A stretch of 64,000 nt of DNA from Delia radicum (lineage: Eukaryota; Arthropoda; Insecta; Diptera; Anthomyiidae), in the NCBI GenBank assembly GCA_021234595.1, contig CM037851.1, positions 132,856,776-132,920,775 on the forward strand. The letters are read 5' to 3'. The notes beneath the pieces were generated by a model. It made no database searches and had not been told where the DNA came from. It was given only the letters and a program-made list of their open reading frames with translations. Shown piece by piece: positions 1 through 12,029 of this stretch. Position numbers and translations under genes: made by a program. Numbering within the stretch: position 1 is the first letter of the stretch; every line of letters starts with the position of its first letter.

Positions 1-2022
1 ATATGGATATTTATTTGCCTCCATAGCCCAATGGTTAGTTAGAATATTGCAGAGTCCCGTACAAATACAATTACAATATTTACAAAGACATTGTCTACAC
101 TCATATACATGTGCAAGAATACTGATAAGTTTCAAGTATTTACTTTGAGACCAGGTACCAAAATATTTCGAATCACATATTTGTTATGTCCAATTGTTGG
201 CATAAGGAACAAGGAATCACAACTAATTCACTGAGTTGATTCTTATAGAAGTCGTTTTGATCAGAATTTTTATTGTTGCACTACAGCACCAGAACTTAGC
301 TCCCAAAAATTGTGTAAAATACAGCTAAAAATGGCTAACACGGAAACTACACAGTGGTGAATCCACAGATTTTAAAGAAACTTAGATATGTTATTGAGGA
401 TAAAACAAAATATTAGACACGTATTTTATTTTAGGAGCACAATTTCGCGTTAAACGTGGCGGCGTCAAAACTTAAAACTTTTTTTGTATGAAAACATTTC
501 TATAATTTAAGAAACACAGATTTTTGTGTACGCAGTATTAAAGTTATGGTGAAAACAAAAAATGTTGATATCCATATTGGCTATGCTGTGAGTCCAAGGT
601 TTCCACTTATTTGAAGTACATAAAACATGTGTTATTAAAACTCTTCGGAAAAAGTGGTGTTAAAGCCGAACGATTACGAAAATTTAAACCAGCCCAGACA
701 CCCCCACAATAAATTTGATTTTTAAGCATTATTATTTGAATCATTTATTTTGAAAGTGGTATGAGTCTCTTTTCAAAAAAATTTTTTTAAGTATTTGGTA
801 GGTAAAATACAAGTGGATATTTTCATATGTTAAAAGAAAAAATGAAAAGAATATTTCTTTTGAAAATGGTATGAGTGCCTTCGTTTTGTTTTTACTTAAT
901 AGAAAAAAAACTTAAATAAACAAGAATATTGTTTTTGCATGCGAAAGTAATTAAATAATGTTTAAAAAAATTGTATTTAAAATATTCGTGTTGAATGTGG
1001 AAATTCGCGAAAATTTGCAAATAACAATCTTAAATTCCTCTTTAATATTTTTGCACTAAAGAAAATGTTTGTAAATTGGGCAACATTTTTGCTGGGAGGA
1101 TTCTGCAAAAATGTTGCTGAAGTTAGACTTTTTTTTGAAATATTCCTTCCTAATATTTCTACTTATGTAGAAATATTAAGGAAGAATTAAGAAATTAAAG
1201 ATTTCATAAAAATGTTTATTTTGAAGGCCTCGTTTTTTAAGTTAATAGGAAAAACCTTAAATAAACAAGAATATTGTAATTATTTTTGTATGGGAAAGTA
1301 ATAAAATAATGTTAGAGAACATTTTACGACTGAGATGCGGTGGGAGTTTGTGAAAATTTAGCAAACACAAATCTTAAGTTTTAATGAAAATTTTACTTAA
1401 CAATTACACTATGTCGTAATTATTACGAAACAACAATTTTTTAAATATTTGATGAACTAATTATGGTTAACCAATGCAGATACATTTTTTGCAAACTTTT
1501 TTTTTTGTTGCTTTGTTGCAAATCGATATAAGCCCTCTTTTAAAAACGAGTTAAAGATGGGATTTGGTACAACAAAAAACGGTCTTTTTATATAAAATAA
1601 AATTTAAATAATATTAAAAACAAAGAAAAGGAAAATTATTCAAGTTCGAGGCCAAAAGGGTCAAATAATAAATTTGAAAACAAAAACTCTATAGATTATT
1701 TGTTAGGACAATATCATAATAAAGAAATATAGAGTATGGCCTCGATCTTGAATAATTTTCATTTTCAATGCACAATCAAAGGTCGAAAAAAAACATAATT
1801 TTGATTTTTAATAAAAATTAAATCAAGCTTGTATAACTAAAAACTATATACATAAATATTGAGGAAAATTTTTTTAAAGTTAACGATTTGACAAAAATGT
1901 TTATTCGAAAATTTTAATGTTCGCATTAAAAAACGATTTTTTTTAGATGATTGAATAAAATATTTTTTTTTTAAACCAAAAGCTAAAATTTTTATACAGT
2001 TTTAAAAAGTAAAAAAATATTA
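1..2022. other. AT-rich non-genic DNA with degenerate repeats
   Basis: No coding region is visible. Two diverged direct copies lie at about 887-1060 and 1228-1390, both with the string AAATAAACAAGAATATT followed by a GAAAGTAAT block and later a GAAAATTT block. An inverted pair at 1631-1654 and 1737-1760 (arm GAAAATTATTCAAG plus a GAGGCCA end, one mismatch) encloses about 80 bp and would fold as a hairpin. These look like old MITE debris. Confidence 0.5.
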
Positions 2023-3465
2023 ATGGCCTGTTTCTCGATTTCGAAGGAATGCTTTCTTTCGCTTTCTAAGCGAAAGAAAATTGATTTGGGTTTCTCTAAC
2101 TAAATTTCTATGCAAACGATGACTTGAAGTACAAGTCGAATGAAAACGTAACAGTTTTCATACAAAATTTGGTTTCTCTATTTCGAACGAGTTGTCAACA
2201 GTGCGAACGTAAATGTCAAAACCAGTCACTTGCTTTTTTGATTTCGAGTAACAAAATATTTTCAAAAAAATATATCATTCATTCCATTAGAAAACGCAAA
2301 AAATCGGAACACGGGTCCTCTGATTTTGTTTATTTTTTGTACATGAATACTCTATGGTCCAATTTGTACATTTCCTTTTTCAGATCTCCAAATTTGTAAA
2401 AACTCGTGATTTTATGCACGTTTTCAGTTCTCATAAATATCAAATATCAAAAATGCTAAAAGCACTTCACTTAGAAGTGGCATAACTTTTTAATTGTATA
2501 TCGCATGTTATTAATTTAAACGATATTTCGAAGATGCACTTGTCTACGTTATAACTGGATTTTTTAAACAAAATGATTGCTAAAAAAATGCATACTTTTT
2601 GAAAATCGTAGGGGAAGAAAGTTTTGAAAAATTTATTAGAAAACTGCATTTGCATTTCGTATGCATTTTTTTAACAATAATTTTGTTTAAAAACCTCCAG
2701 TTATAAAGTAGACAAGTGCATATTCCAAATATTGTTTAAATAAATAACATGCGATATACAATTAAAAAGTTATGGCACTTCAAAGTGAAGCACTTTTAGC
2801 ATTTTTTATCAAATTTATGAAAATTAAAAACGTGCATAAAATCGCGAGTTTTTACAAATTTCGAGATCTAAAAAGGCTATGTGCAAGTGGGACTATAGAG
2901 TATTCATGTACAAAATACAAAAAAAATCGGAGAACCTAAAAAAAATCCTCATTTTTCAATGTTCTTTGCTGGAATGAATGATATAATAAAAAATTATAAA
3001 TACTTAAAAAAAAAAAGAATGGATAAATAACAAAAGGTAAGAATAAACTAACACGAATATTTGTTGTATTTAACAACTTTAAATTTCAGCTTAATGCAAT
3101 CCACAATCGAACAGCTGAAAACGCTGGTGTACTTTTTTGATTTTCTTCTTTTGATTTATTAATTTTTCTTTTCTTTTATTTATTTGTTTTATTTATTTAT
3201 TTGTCATATACAGCTGATCACTGTTAAGTAATATTGTATTTATGTTCAAACAATTTAGTAGTATTTTTAAAGGAAATTGTAATAAAAGTTTAAAATATCC
3301 GGTCTGGCACCACTATGATTTGTAAATACGTAAAACAAAAAAAAATGACACACGTAAGTATAGACGAACGATAGCTTTAGAAATAGAGAAACCCAAATTG
3401 ATTCTCATTCGAGTGACTAGCTTGCGTTCGCTTACGTTTTCGTTCGAGATCGTGGAACAGGTCAT
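2023..3465. mobile_element. Inverted-repeat DNA element (old), host of a foldback
   Basis: The ends are imperfect inverted repeats. The left end reads ATGGCCTGTTTCTCGATTTC and the right end, reverse complemented, reads ATGACCTGTTCCACGATCTC. A second shared block, ATTTGGGTTTCTCTA, lies about 60-100 bp further in on both sides. The terminal repeats are thus about 100 bp with gaps. No transposase remains; short ORFs inside (2124-2399, 3313-3522) run through the terminal repeats and look accidental. The middle was replaced by the foldback at 2271-2985. The exact ends are uncertain because no clear target duplication is visible. Confidence 0.5.
2271..2985. repeat. Large foldback (arms 2271-2595 and 2659-2985)
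   Basis: The two arms are inverted copies about 325 bp long with a 63-bp spacer. The tips match exactly over 16 bases (TATATCATTCATTCCA at 2271 against its complement ending at 2985), as do many internal blocks such as TTTTTAATTGTATATCGCAT. The whole could extrude as a cruciform or form a long hairpin RNA. No ORF spans it. It behaves like a non-autonomous foldback transposon inserted in the element around it. Confidence 0.8.
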
Positions 3466-3478
3466 AATATATTTAAAA

Positions 3479-3775
3479 TTTGTTTGAGTTTGAATTTTAA
3501 CGTCTTTTTCAGACAATTGCAATTAATACTATAATTAATATGAAATTTTAATTTAATTGTGAAAGGAGTGGTAGAGAAGAATGAGTGTATTTTCTAAAAA
3601 TCATAACTACATTGTCAATTTTCAATTTTCTAAATCAGACTGCGCAGTTTCTGGTATTGAACCTTCGTCAGTGACCCAGTTTTTCTTGAATAATGTAATA
3701 TTTGTTTTGTTTTTATTTGTTCGATTGCGTCTATATGAAATTTGCTGTGTAATCACTGACCGTAGTATAGATAAA
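3479..3775. repeat. Direct repeat copy 1 (partner 4095-4389)
   Basis: This is a segment of about 300 bp, repeated about 615 bp downstream with roughly 90% similarity by eye. Shared blocks include TTTTTCAGACAAT, ATGAGTGTATTTTCTAAAAA and GATTGCGTCTATATGAAATT. An open frame in this copy (3581-3814) does not stay open in the partner, so a protein is unlikely. The spacer contains a short palindromic GAGCGCTTTAGCGCGCTGAG stretch near 3820. Confidence 0.65.
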
Positions 3776-4094
3776 CTGATTTCTAATACCACATGCACTT
3801 GTACTTCACGTTAGACAGAGCGCTTTAGCGCGCTGAGCTATCGTCAGGTCGAGTTTTGTTGTGATTAAAACTAGATTTTATTCAATACACGGTGTTTTTT
3901 GTTCTTGCATACATAATCTCAGAAGTACAACTCCAACAACACAACAGTTCTATTTTTAGAAACTTACCGCAATCTAAGGTCCACTGTTTTCCCATATGTT
4001 GTAAGTGATGCCATATCTATGATATATTTTTTGTGTATTCGATAGATGGCGCTTACGTAGTTATGGACGAATTGCCAGAGAGCAAAGTTTGATT

Positions 4095-4389
4095 TTTGTT
4101 TGAGTTTGAATTTAACGTCTTTTTCAGACAATAGCAATTAATACTATAATTAATATGCAATTTTATTTTAATTTAATTGTGAAAGGCGTGATAGAGAAGT
4201 ATGAGTGTATTTTCTAAAAATCATAACTACATTGTAAATTTTCAATTTTCTGAATCAGACTGCGCAGTTTCTAGTAATGAACCTTCGTCAGTGACCCTGT
4301 TTTTTTTTTTTGAATAATGCAATGTTTTTAATTGTCCGATTGCGTCTATATGAAATTTTCTGTGCAATCACTGACCGTGGTATCGATAA
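4095..4389. repeat. Direct repeat copy 2
   Basis: This is the second copy of the 3479-3775 segment. It has small indels, including an expanded T run around 4300, and the frame seen in copy 1 is broken here. It may be a terminal or subterminal direct repeat of an unrecognised element, or a local duplication. From 4390 to 4867 I see only AT-rich sequence. Confidence 0.6.
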
Positions 4390-4871
4390 TATAGATTAAT
4401 ATATTTAAAATTTAAAACTTAAAATTTTTTTGAATGCCAAATGTTTTCCACAAAGTTTTAGAAACTAAGTAGCTTTTTGTTTTGCAAACAAACCTAAGAA
4501 TAACTAAATGCGCCGCGAAGTGGACAACTGAATTACTCAAATTTGTTAGACATTTTGCTCAAAAATAATATTAAATAGAAAATAATATTAAATAGAAAAA
4601 CAAAATCTTTTAATACAAAATGTATTTTTCAGTAACTTATTTTTGTGATCTCCGTTAAATATTCACTAATTAATAATTATTCTTTGACAGGGAAAGGTTC
4701 TTTCTTTAGTACGCTTTCTGTGAAGCAAATTGTCTTAATTTTTTTTTTTTTGTGATAAAGAAAAATTTTTAAGGTAATAAATTTGTATGGTAAATAAATG
4801 ATATACTTATCTGTCACCTAAATTTGGGTGCAATAAATACAGGGATATGGATATATTGAAAATGCACTTAA

Positions 4872-5378
4872 CATTTTCGACCCCAACTTTTAATGGCTTT
4901 GAATTATTCGATCAAACTTTGTGGCAACATTGATCTATGGTAAAGTAAGATTTTGTATTAATTTCATGGCTTTTGCAGCACCCGTAGCGGAGATATTTGT
5001 ACCTAAAGTTAAAACTTTAACAAGCTGCCGGTCGCGAACGGGTTAAGATTTTTCCAAAATTTAAATTTTTATAATTTTGTTTTTTAACTAAACTCTACAT
5101 AAAATTTAAAAAGTTTATTAATTTTGTTCATCATACGATTTTAGAGTTTTTTTTTTTGAATTATGTATAATAAATCACTAATTATCGCCGATGCAACTGC
5201 ACATTATTGAAAATAATTAACAATGTAACTGTAAAATTTTCGTGGTTTGTTTTGATTTCACTTCTAAAACATTGACTTGTAAGCAAGTACGTAAACAAAA
5301 GAAATATATCAATCACAGCTTGTGCTAAATGACCACAAACAGTGAAGTTGCCCACAGGCAACTTCGGGGTCGAAAGGG
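4872..5378. mobile_element. piggyBac-like MITE (TTAA target)
   Basis: The element is bounded by TTAA on both sides (4868-4871 and 5379-5382), the target used by the piggyBac superfamily. The terminal inverted repeats read CATTTTCGACCCC (left) and, reverse complemented, CCCTTTCGACCCC (right), 11 of 13 matching. The roughly 500-bp interior has no ORF, so it is non-autonomous. The superfamily call rests only on the target site and the CCC-type tip. Confidence 0.6.
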
Positions 5379-5382
5379 TTAA

Positions 5383-6258
5383 TTATTTTAGAATTCGTCT
5401 GATATGTTGGCAAACTATAAATTGGTGGTGATCAAAATAATAAGTCGTTTTAGAGTGAAATTCACGAGCTGAGTCCGAAAAAGAAACTAACATGAAGGGT
5501 TGCCAGATTTTTTTTTCTGAAGGTACCACTTTTTTTGCAGCAACCCTAAACAAAAGTTAGTTGCATTTTTGAGATACTCGCATAGTTTTCACCTTAGAAA
5601 ATAATGAAAAAATAAATAATGAAAGTAATTTTAACATTGACTTTGTACATGAACCAATTTTGATGAATTTTAAATGTCTACTGACATGAAGAAATGTTTT
5701 GTCCAAATATCGGAATATTTAAAATACATTTCATTTGTATTTTTGGTACTTTTGTGATGCCTTTACCAGTAATTCATTTGCAATACATGAAGTAACAAGA
5801 AAGCTTCCAGATAAATAAATCGCAGAAAAACGCAGTTCAAATTTATAGGGTAGAAGGCGGAGGTTTCGCCACTGGGGTACATATGTCACCCCCAATTTTT
5901 GCTGTAATTAAAAGAGTTAATAAAATGTTACTTTTCACAATTTGTGCTGTTATTGATCATCATTCAAATCACAAAATTTTACACTTGTATTTCACACGTG
6001 GTCGAGAATAAACAAACATGCAATAAAGAGATATAAAGATGGATAAGTTTTTCATTTCATGTATTAAAACAAAATACCCTTTAACATGTCGAAGCGATGA
6101 TATTAATTTATAATAATAGCGCGAATTTCTTAAAATTTATTTCCAATAAGTGTAAAAAAATATAAAATTATATGAGCGGCTGATCATGGGGCACAAACGC
6201 CGGATCATAAGATGGGGTAGTTTCGTCAGCAAAAATTGGTGGCACTTTAAAAGACGTA
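5383..6258. other. No gene seen
   Basis: AT-rich sequence. A slightly GC-richer patch around 5850-5905 (GGGGTACATATGTCACCCCC) and one around 6180-6245 share a GGTGG/CCACC-type inverted word next to AAAATT, which may be the ends of a decayed element. Nothing codes. Confidence 0.4.
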
Positions 6259-6993
6259 AAGGGTGTCTTTATACAGGTATATAACTTTAAGTTGGAAACA
6301 CTTTTTTAACTGGTTGCCATTTTATCATCGTTCATCAGAGCAATTAATTCGATTAACTACGTTTTCGCGCCATGTTTACTCTAAATGATAATATGCATCC
6401 ACAGTGACATCGTACAGTGCGTACAGATGAAGCCATTGATGCTGTAGAGCGTAGCGTAGAGGAAGACCAACAGACCAAAGGAAGTCAATGGTGACCGCTA
6501 TAGAGCCATGATTACTGACTTTTTCATTCATCAATTGAACAACCATGATGTACAGGAGCTGTGGTTTCACACACACTCGTGACACAATTGATTTACTGAA
6601 GGAAATGTTTGGTGACCGCATAGTTTCACGTTTCGGACCCGTGAATTGGCCTCCAAGATCGTGCGATTTAATGCCGCTGGACTATTTTCTGTGGGGATAT
6701 GTAAAGTCGCTAGTCTACTCCGATAAGCCGGAAACTATTGACAACTTGGAGGACAATATTCGCCGCGTTATTGCCAATAGACGGCCACAAATGTTGGAAA
6801 AAGTCATAGAAAATTTGACCTCCAGATTAGACTACGTCCGATCCAGCCGTGGCAGTCATATGCCAGAAGTCATATTTAAATTATAATGCCAAAGGGAAAT
6901 CTTTCAAATTAGGTAAATTTTATGTCAATTTAAAAAATTCATCTTTGTTCTATTTCATTTCAAAGTTCTTTACCTCTATAAAAAAACTTCCTT
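6259..6993 (+). mobile_element. Tc1/mariner-superfamily element, internally deleted
   Basis: The element is flanked by TA (6257-6258, 6994-6995). Its terminal repeats start AAGGGTGTCTTTATACAGG and, at the right end reverse complemented, AAGGAAGTTTTTTTATAGAG, followed on both sides by a shared AACTTT block. It encloses the 3' half of a transposase reading frame in plus orientation. A second copy of the family lies at 17130-17676 and shares the left and right ends. The first half of the transposase is missing, so it is a dead deletion derivative. Confidence 0.75.
6499..6886 (+). pseudogene. Tc1/mariner transposase, C-terminal remnant
   Basis: The readable frame ends with the family-typical block GPVNWPPRSCDLMPLDYF, then LWGYVK and a long helical tail to a natural stop at 6886. 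The WPPRSCDLxPLDYxLW block carries the last catalytic Asp of the DDE/D triad. Upstream, the expected QQDGATCHT-type block that carries the middle Asp has been deleted: the frame jumps from ELWFHTH to RDTIDLL. The N-terminal helix-turn-helix part is absent. The product cannot be active; the remnant is about 125 codons where an intact transposase has about 340. Confidence 0.8.
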
Positions 6994-7807
6994 TATAAGT
7001 AATATTAATTTGTTCCATGGTTATGTGCTGCACTGGTCAGACGGAATTTTTGTTCAACAAATTCGAAAAAAATAAACTTTTTTGAACTTTTTTGCTGATA
7101 TTACAGCTATTGATATCTGTATTTGTGAATATTTAATAGAAAATATAATTTTTCCACCAGAACCTTTATAGCTGATAAATGTGCAACTTCAACTTGGCGA
7201 ATTCACCCCATAGGGGCAGTTTAGCCGATGTGAGTTACTTTTGAAATCTTAAAAAAAAGAAATATAAGAAATAAAAACAATTTATGTTTAAACCTACAAA
7301 TTAAAGTAAAGATGTGTAAAATTTTAGATAAAAAAAATAATTTTTCCAAATAATTGATGGATGACAGCGTCTTAAAAAAAAAAGCAGTGGCGATTGCTCC
7401 CCCTTCTACAATTTTCATTAATGACATTTACTAGTAAGGGAATGTATCTTAATGTGGCCCTACATCTGGTATTTAGGCTTTATAAAAAAACTTTCATTAA
7501 AAATTAAATATTGTCTTTTAAATTGATATAAAATTTAAATTTTTGCAACACCAACTCAAAATATTAAGGATTCTTAACCATTTTTCATTGCAAAAATATT
7601 TTAGTGTGAAAATGTGTTATTTATGCCGAATTTTATTTTCATATTTATTTTTTTTTGCCATATTCATGAAACAACACTAAAAAAACGAAAGGTCCTGGCC
7701 ACAATTGGGTACATTGCCTTAGTATCAACTAATGTAAAGCCTCAACCTCCAAGAAGTCCCAAGTATTTTCTATAGCTTATTAAAATTTGGTAGTTTTACT
7801 TTTTTTT
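6994..7807. other. No gene seen
   Basis: AT-rich spacer. Short openings such as 7221-7427 (minus) have no recognisable composition or motif. Confidence 0.45.
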
Positions 7808-8245
7808 GACCCTCCATCCCATAGTGCAGGAGGGTATACTCACTTTGTCAAATGTTTGTAATTCTTTTAAAAAAATTCTGGGACCCCATAAACTATATAT
7901 ATTCTTGATCAGCATGAATAGAGAAGTCGATATAGCCATGTCCGTCTGTCCGTCCGTCTGTCTGCGGAAACACCAAATACTCCGACAATACAGAAGAGGT
8001 ACTGCTAATTTTCAGTCAAATTGTTTGTTGATATCATGAGCAGTTTTCTAGTGAAAATGATCAAAATCGGTTAACGCGTTCAAAAGTTATGAGTGAAAAT
8101 GTGGGAAGACCTCTAAAAATGTTGAAGCAAATTTTAAATTATACTATTTATTTCATCATACACACATACATACGTACATTCAATGCTTATACACAAGAAT
8201 ATACGCAAGCAGGGATGGCTGTCAATATCGCTGAAATACCGTCCC

Positions 8246-8755
8246 CGATTCTAACACCTTTCAACTGACTATCGTTATCGCTTAAATACCGTTACCGATA
8301 TTCTTGAAATACCGTTATCCGTAAAATACCGTTACCTTAAAATACCGTTACCGAAATAATCTAACAAGATCTGAACAAAAAAACTTCTGTAAATAGATAT
8401 ATTTTCCCAAAGTATGATCATAAACTAGACAGTCATTTAAACTCGGGCATAATGCGGTTAAAAATTGTGGTGTGCATTAACATTACCTGAATAACTAAAA
8501 TAACGTTATCCTTAAAATGCCGTTACCAAAATAATTGAAAAATCTTTTTCCCTAAAATAAAGTTACCGAAATATCTAAAATATCGTTACCGCTAAAATAC
8601 CGTTAGCGAAATAAATAAAATACCGTTAACGCTAAAATACCGTTAACGCTAAAATCCCGTTACCGACATAACTGAAGTATAGTTTCCCCTAAAATACCGT
8701 TACCGAAATAAAAGAAAATAGCGTTACTACGACCAATAACCACATAGAATCGGTT
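8246..8755. repeat. Degenerate TACCGTTA minisatellite in repeat M
   Basis: About 500 bp in which AAATACCGTTA-type words recur every 15-40 bp with CG, GC or TC following, for example AAATACCGTTACCGAAATAA and CTAAAATACCGTTAACG. The same tract is present in repeat M copy 2 at 18964-19488, almost base for base, and is absent from the truncated copy 3. A stray similar unit lies near 37088. The period is irregular, so it is not a simple microsatellite. Confidence 0.75.
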
Positions 8756-10196
8756 ACCATCATTGGTCATGATCAACACTTAAAAACAAAAAAAAAACCC
8801 ACAAAATATTGTTGTTGTTTTTTGTTTTGTTTTGTAATACAGTATGTATGTACGTATGCATTAGTAGCAATCGCATGCAGAGTTGCCAGGTTTGACGATT
8901 TGTCGTCATTTTGATGATATTTAATACCCAAAATAACTAAATGACTATTTGACGACTTTTGCTTCCAAAATGACGATTTTTTTGACAACAATTTAATATG
9001 TCAGCAAGATCTACTTATTTATCATTCTCATAAAATCGCCGGCTCGATTATTAAATTTATATTATTTCGTTAAAAATTTAAACCAAAAACATTGTTTTTT
9101 GATCGATAGCTAGCTTTTATATGCTAATATGATGTGAAATATAATTTTGCAAAAATGCAAATCCTAGAATTGAATAAAACTTAATCCAAACCGCATTTAT
9201 TTTTTTATAAATTCATTACGGGTTTAGCTTAATTTAGTTTCTGTGTTTATATGTTTAGAACATTTTTTTAAATTTTTATAAAATTTAATTGGAGTTAGAT
9301 TTAAATAAAAATAAAAAATTTTTCATGTTAAAACACAAGGCATGGACTTTTTTTGCGAAACAAACAGATCTCTAGCCCGAATATATTTCATGTTGAAAGA
9401 TGATATATATACAACTTTAAATGAAACAAAATAAATCCAAAAATAAGTCCGGTGCTTAAAAAACAGGCCTAATAATATAAATAAAGTGCCAAAATTTAAT
9501 AATTAAAAAATATAACATTAAGTTTGTTCGATAACACAAAAATTTGTACAAGTTTTTACTGGAAGGTGTTCGTTTAGACAAATACGCAGTAAAAACTGGT
9601 AAAAAGAGAGAGTAAAGTGACAGTTTGATGCCAAAGAACTTACAAGTTTTTCCTGGATACATTTTTGCCAGAAAGAATTTGCAAGATAAAAAAAACATAT
9701 GACTAAAAAAATATGCTTGTATTTTTAGTAAACAAAAACAAAAATTAAATTAAATTTTAATTGTTTATGGATTGAAAGTGAAAATTATTAAATAATTAAC
9801 TATGAAGGAAGTTAAAAACATTTAAATTATTTTTGGTCGATAATTTCAATTAACTTTTTCCTTTTCCATAATATTTTTTCCTTTTCTTTTAATATTTAAA
9901 ACAAGCTATTTTATCTAATTTAATAATTCCTACAAATTTTCTGTTCGTTTACTTTTTTGTAAATTTGTCTTACTATTTGTAATTTTGTTACTGAGTAGTT
10001 TTTACTGAACTTTACAGGAAAAGTAATCGAACAGACTTATTGTTAAAGAATTTCCAAATTTTGTAAAAGAATTTAATATTTAAAAAGTTGTGCCACTGAA
10101 TTGTTGTTCACAGAATTATGCAGATATAAGTGATTAACAGTTCAAGTGGTAAAATTTGTTTGATTTAAAGTTGTATTTATTTGATCTTTCAACATT

Positions 10197-10388
10197 ATAT
10201 TTTTGTTATTTTATTAATTAATAATCATATAATTACAAGTTATATACTATTACCCTAACCGAGCACTAGCTACTATGGCCTTCGGCGCGTTGTAGCGAAA
10301 ACAGATCAGTGCCTTTGGTGGGAATCGAACCCACGACCCCCGCACTGATAAGCCAGCACGCTACCAACTAGCCTACTGGGGCACACTG
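10197..10388 (-). mobile_element. tRNA-derived SINE inserted in repeat M copy 1
   Basis: This is a 192-bp insertion flanked by the 10-bp duplication TTTCAACATT (10187-10196, 10389-10398). Repeat M copy 3 has the unoccupied site at 47890-47899 with one TTTCAACATT. On the minus strand the head reads as a tRNA: GTGCC...GGCAC acceptor pairing, a D-arm/A-box-like TAGGCTAGTTGG, and a perfect T arm GTGGG-TTCGATT-CCCAC holding the B box GGTTCGATTCC (about 10320-10331). Beyond the head, 3' sequence with GCGCCGAAGGCC leads to an AT-rich tail. Transcription would be by RNA polymerase III. Confidence 0.9.
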
Positions 10389-12029
10389 TTTCAACATTTT
10401 ATAAATATGAATATCGTTGTAAAATATAATGATTTTCGAAGTTTAAACCAAAGAGAAGTGTCAAAAATCGTGTTATATTACAACGATAACACGTTAACAT
10501 TATTGTATTTTATTTTTTATTAAAACTTTATCCCTCTTCTAACAAATATATTTTATTTTGACGATTTTTCAAAATATGATGACGATTTTGACGATTTTTT
10601 CTAGAAAATTTGTCGTTTTTATGCTCTGCAAACCTGGCAACACTGGTTATGAGTGCAAATGCGAGAAGCCCTCGAAAAATTGTTAAGCTAATTTATAAAG
10701 TATTCTTTTGTTTTCCAGATACCAGGCTTGCCATATACCTTTTTTTGTTAACCCCAACAAATCAAAAAATCACCAAGTAGAAAAAAGGTAGAACAAAATA
10801 GTTTAGTTAAAATTCTTTATTTATTTGACTGCATTAACCGGAGTTGCCAGACACATTAATCGTTATCAGATCAAAAAAATATCCAGGAACAAAATCCCCG
10901 AATCCAACAATGTAAATTCATAACTTTTTTTCGTGCACTATTTTTACTTATTCTCATTCTCAACCTTTAATAAATTTGCAAGGAAACTCTTACACTCTAT
11001 TACATTTATTAAAAACCCCATTAAATTTAAAGGACATTCACTTTCAGAACTTTTTTATTTAAGACATATAAGGTGCATACTTCATCTTAAAATCTTTTAA
11101 TTATATGCATTTGTTTTCCTTAAAAGCCCTAATTTTTATTTGATACATACAAAAATAATCTAAATTAAAGTATTGATGTGTAAAAACCAATCGAATTTTG
11201 GGAAAATTTCTTAGGGTTCTTATTCTAGAAGTCGTAAACGAGAATTGCACAAGCAACTGAGCTGAAAAACAATAATTTGAAATACCAGTTTCTTTAATTT
11301 TTTGTGTCTCGAAAAAACCCTAAACACTCGAAAGATTTTCTTTTATAATTTTTGACAAACTTAGTTTCATCACACTTTCCGTTTTACTTATGTGATGTAT
11401 AGTATAAACACATGTGTTGTAATGTAAACGGGTATTTAATAATTATTTCATTATGTATGTCTCCGCAAGCGTATTTTTGTTCCCTTAAATTTATCTAAAA
11501 TTCTGATTATTCGAAACTGTTTTTATGCGTTTGTATTCATTGCATCTCTTCTAACGATCCAAAAATATATTTTAATAATCCTTATTTCTTTCATTATTAT
11601 ATAGGCGAAGAGACGATTATTTTATACAAAACAACAGGCGAATTTTACAACAGTTTTTTTTAAATCATAAGGAACTATAAAAATATATATATTTTTCACT
11701 ACACGTTCTTCTTTAGGTAATCAGAATAACCTTTGAATACCCACTGTTATAAGCATGCAGAATTTCAGATTCATTTTAGTAAACTTTAATTAAACATTTT
11801 TTCTTTTGTAACATCCCAAATACATTAATCAATCAGTCATATTTTGTTTTACTTATAAAAACAACATTATTTTTGTTATTTTTACAAAGAATATAGATAT
11901 TAATATTGTTTGCACTTTCCCTGGTTTATGAAAACACCGAGATGGAGGGTATCCAAAAATTCGCCACAGATGAATTTAATCTTTTTTATACCAAATTCGG
12001 CACATCGGACTTTAATGCTTCCACTTGTT

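Larger units (their letters stand above)
7808..12029 (+). repeat. Repeat M copy 1 (large fly-type interspersed repeat)
   Basis: The repeat starts GACCCTCCATCCCATAGTGC and ends with GATGGAGGGTATCC, an AATTCGGCACA-type block and CACTTGTT, so its ends carry a short inverted word ACCCTCCATC/GATGGAGGGT. Just inside the start is a block with CTTGATCAGCATGA and a GTCCGTCTGTCCGTC run that I associate with dipteran repeats. Copy 2 (18519-23415) is nearly identical over its whole length; copy 3 (46589-49562) lacks the first 800 bp and the SINE. An internal pair, GTTGCCAGGTTTG near 8883 and its complement near 10630, suggests a hAT-like MITE was absorbed early. ORFs present in two copies (for example 9456-9698 minus) do not look like proteins. 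Confidence 0.8.

Noticed and set aside
3812..3855. tRNA-like head on the minus strand (GATAGCTCAGCGCGCTAAAG)
   Set aside because: An A-box-like word is present but no B box, no acceptor stem and no flanking duplication; the GC-rich palindrome explains the resemblance.
6325..6345. CTGATGA on the minus strand (complement of TCATCAG) as a hammerhead core
   Set aside because: No GAAA at a suitable distance and no stem II; a chance heptamer.
8246..8755. CRISPR-like array
   Set aside because: Units are irregular, without constant repeats or unique spacers, and the sequence is from a eukaryotic genome.
9456..9698. 80-codon minus ORF repeated at 20181-20423
   Set aside because: Conserved only because repeat M copies 1 and 2 are nearly identical; composition is not protein-like and copy 3 does not retain the frame clearly.
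10316..10388. Functional tRNA gene at the SINE head
   Set aside because: Only five acceptor pairs, a poor anticodon stem and no usable anticodon loop; the 10-bp duplication and empty site show it is a SINE.
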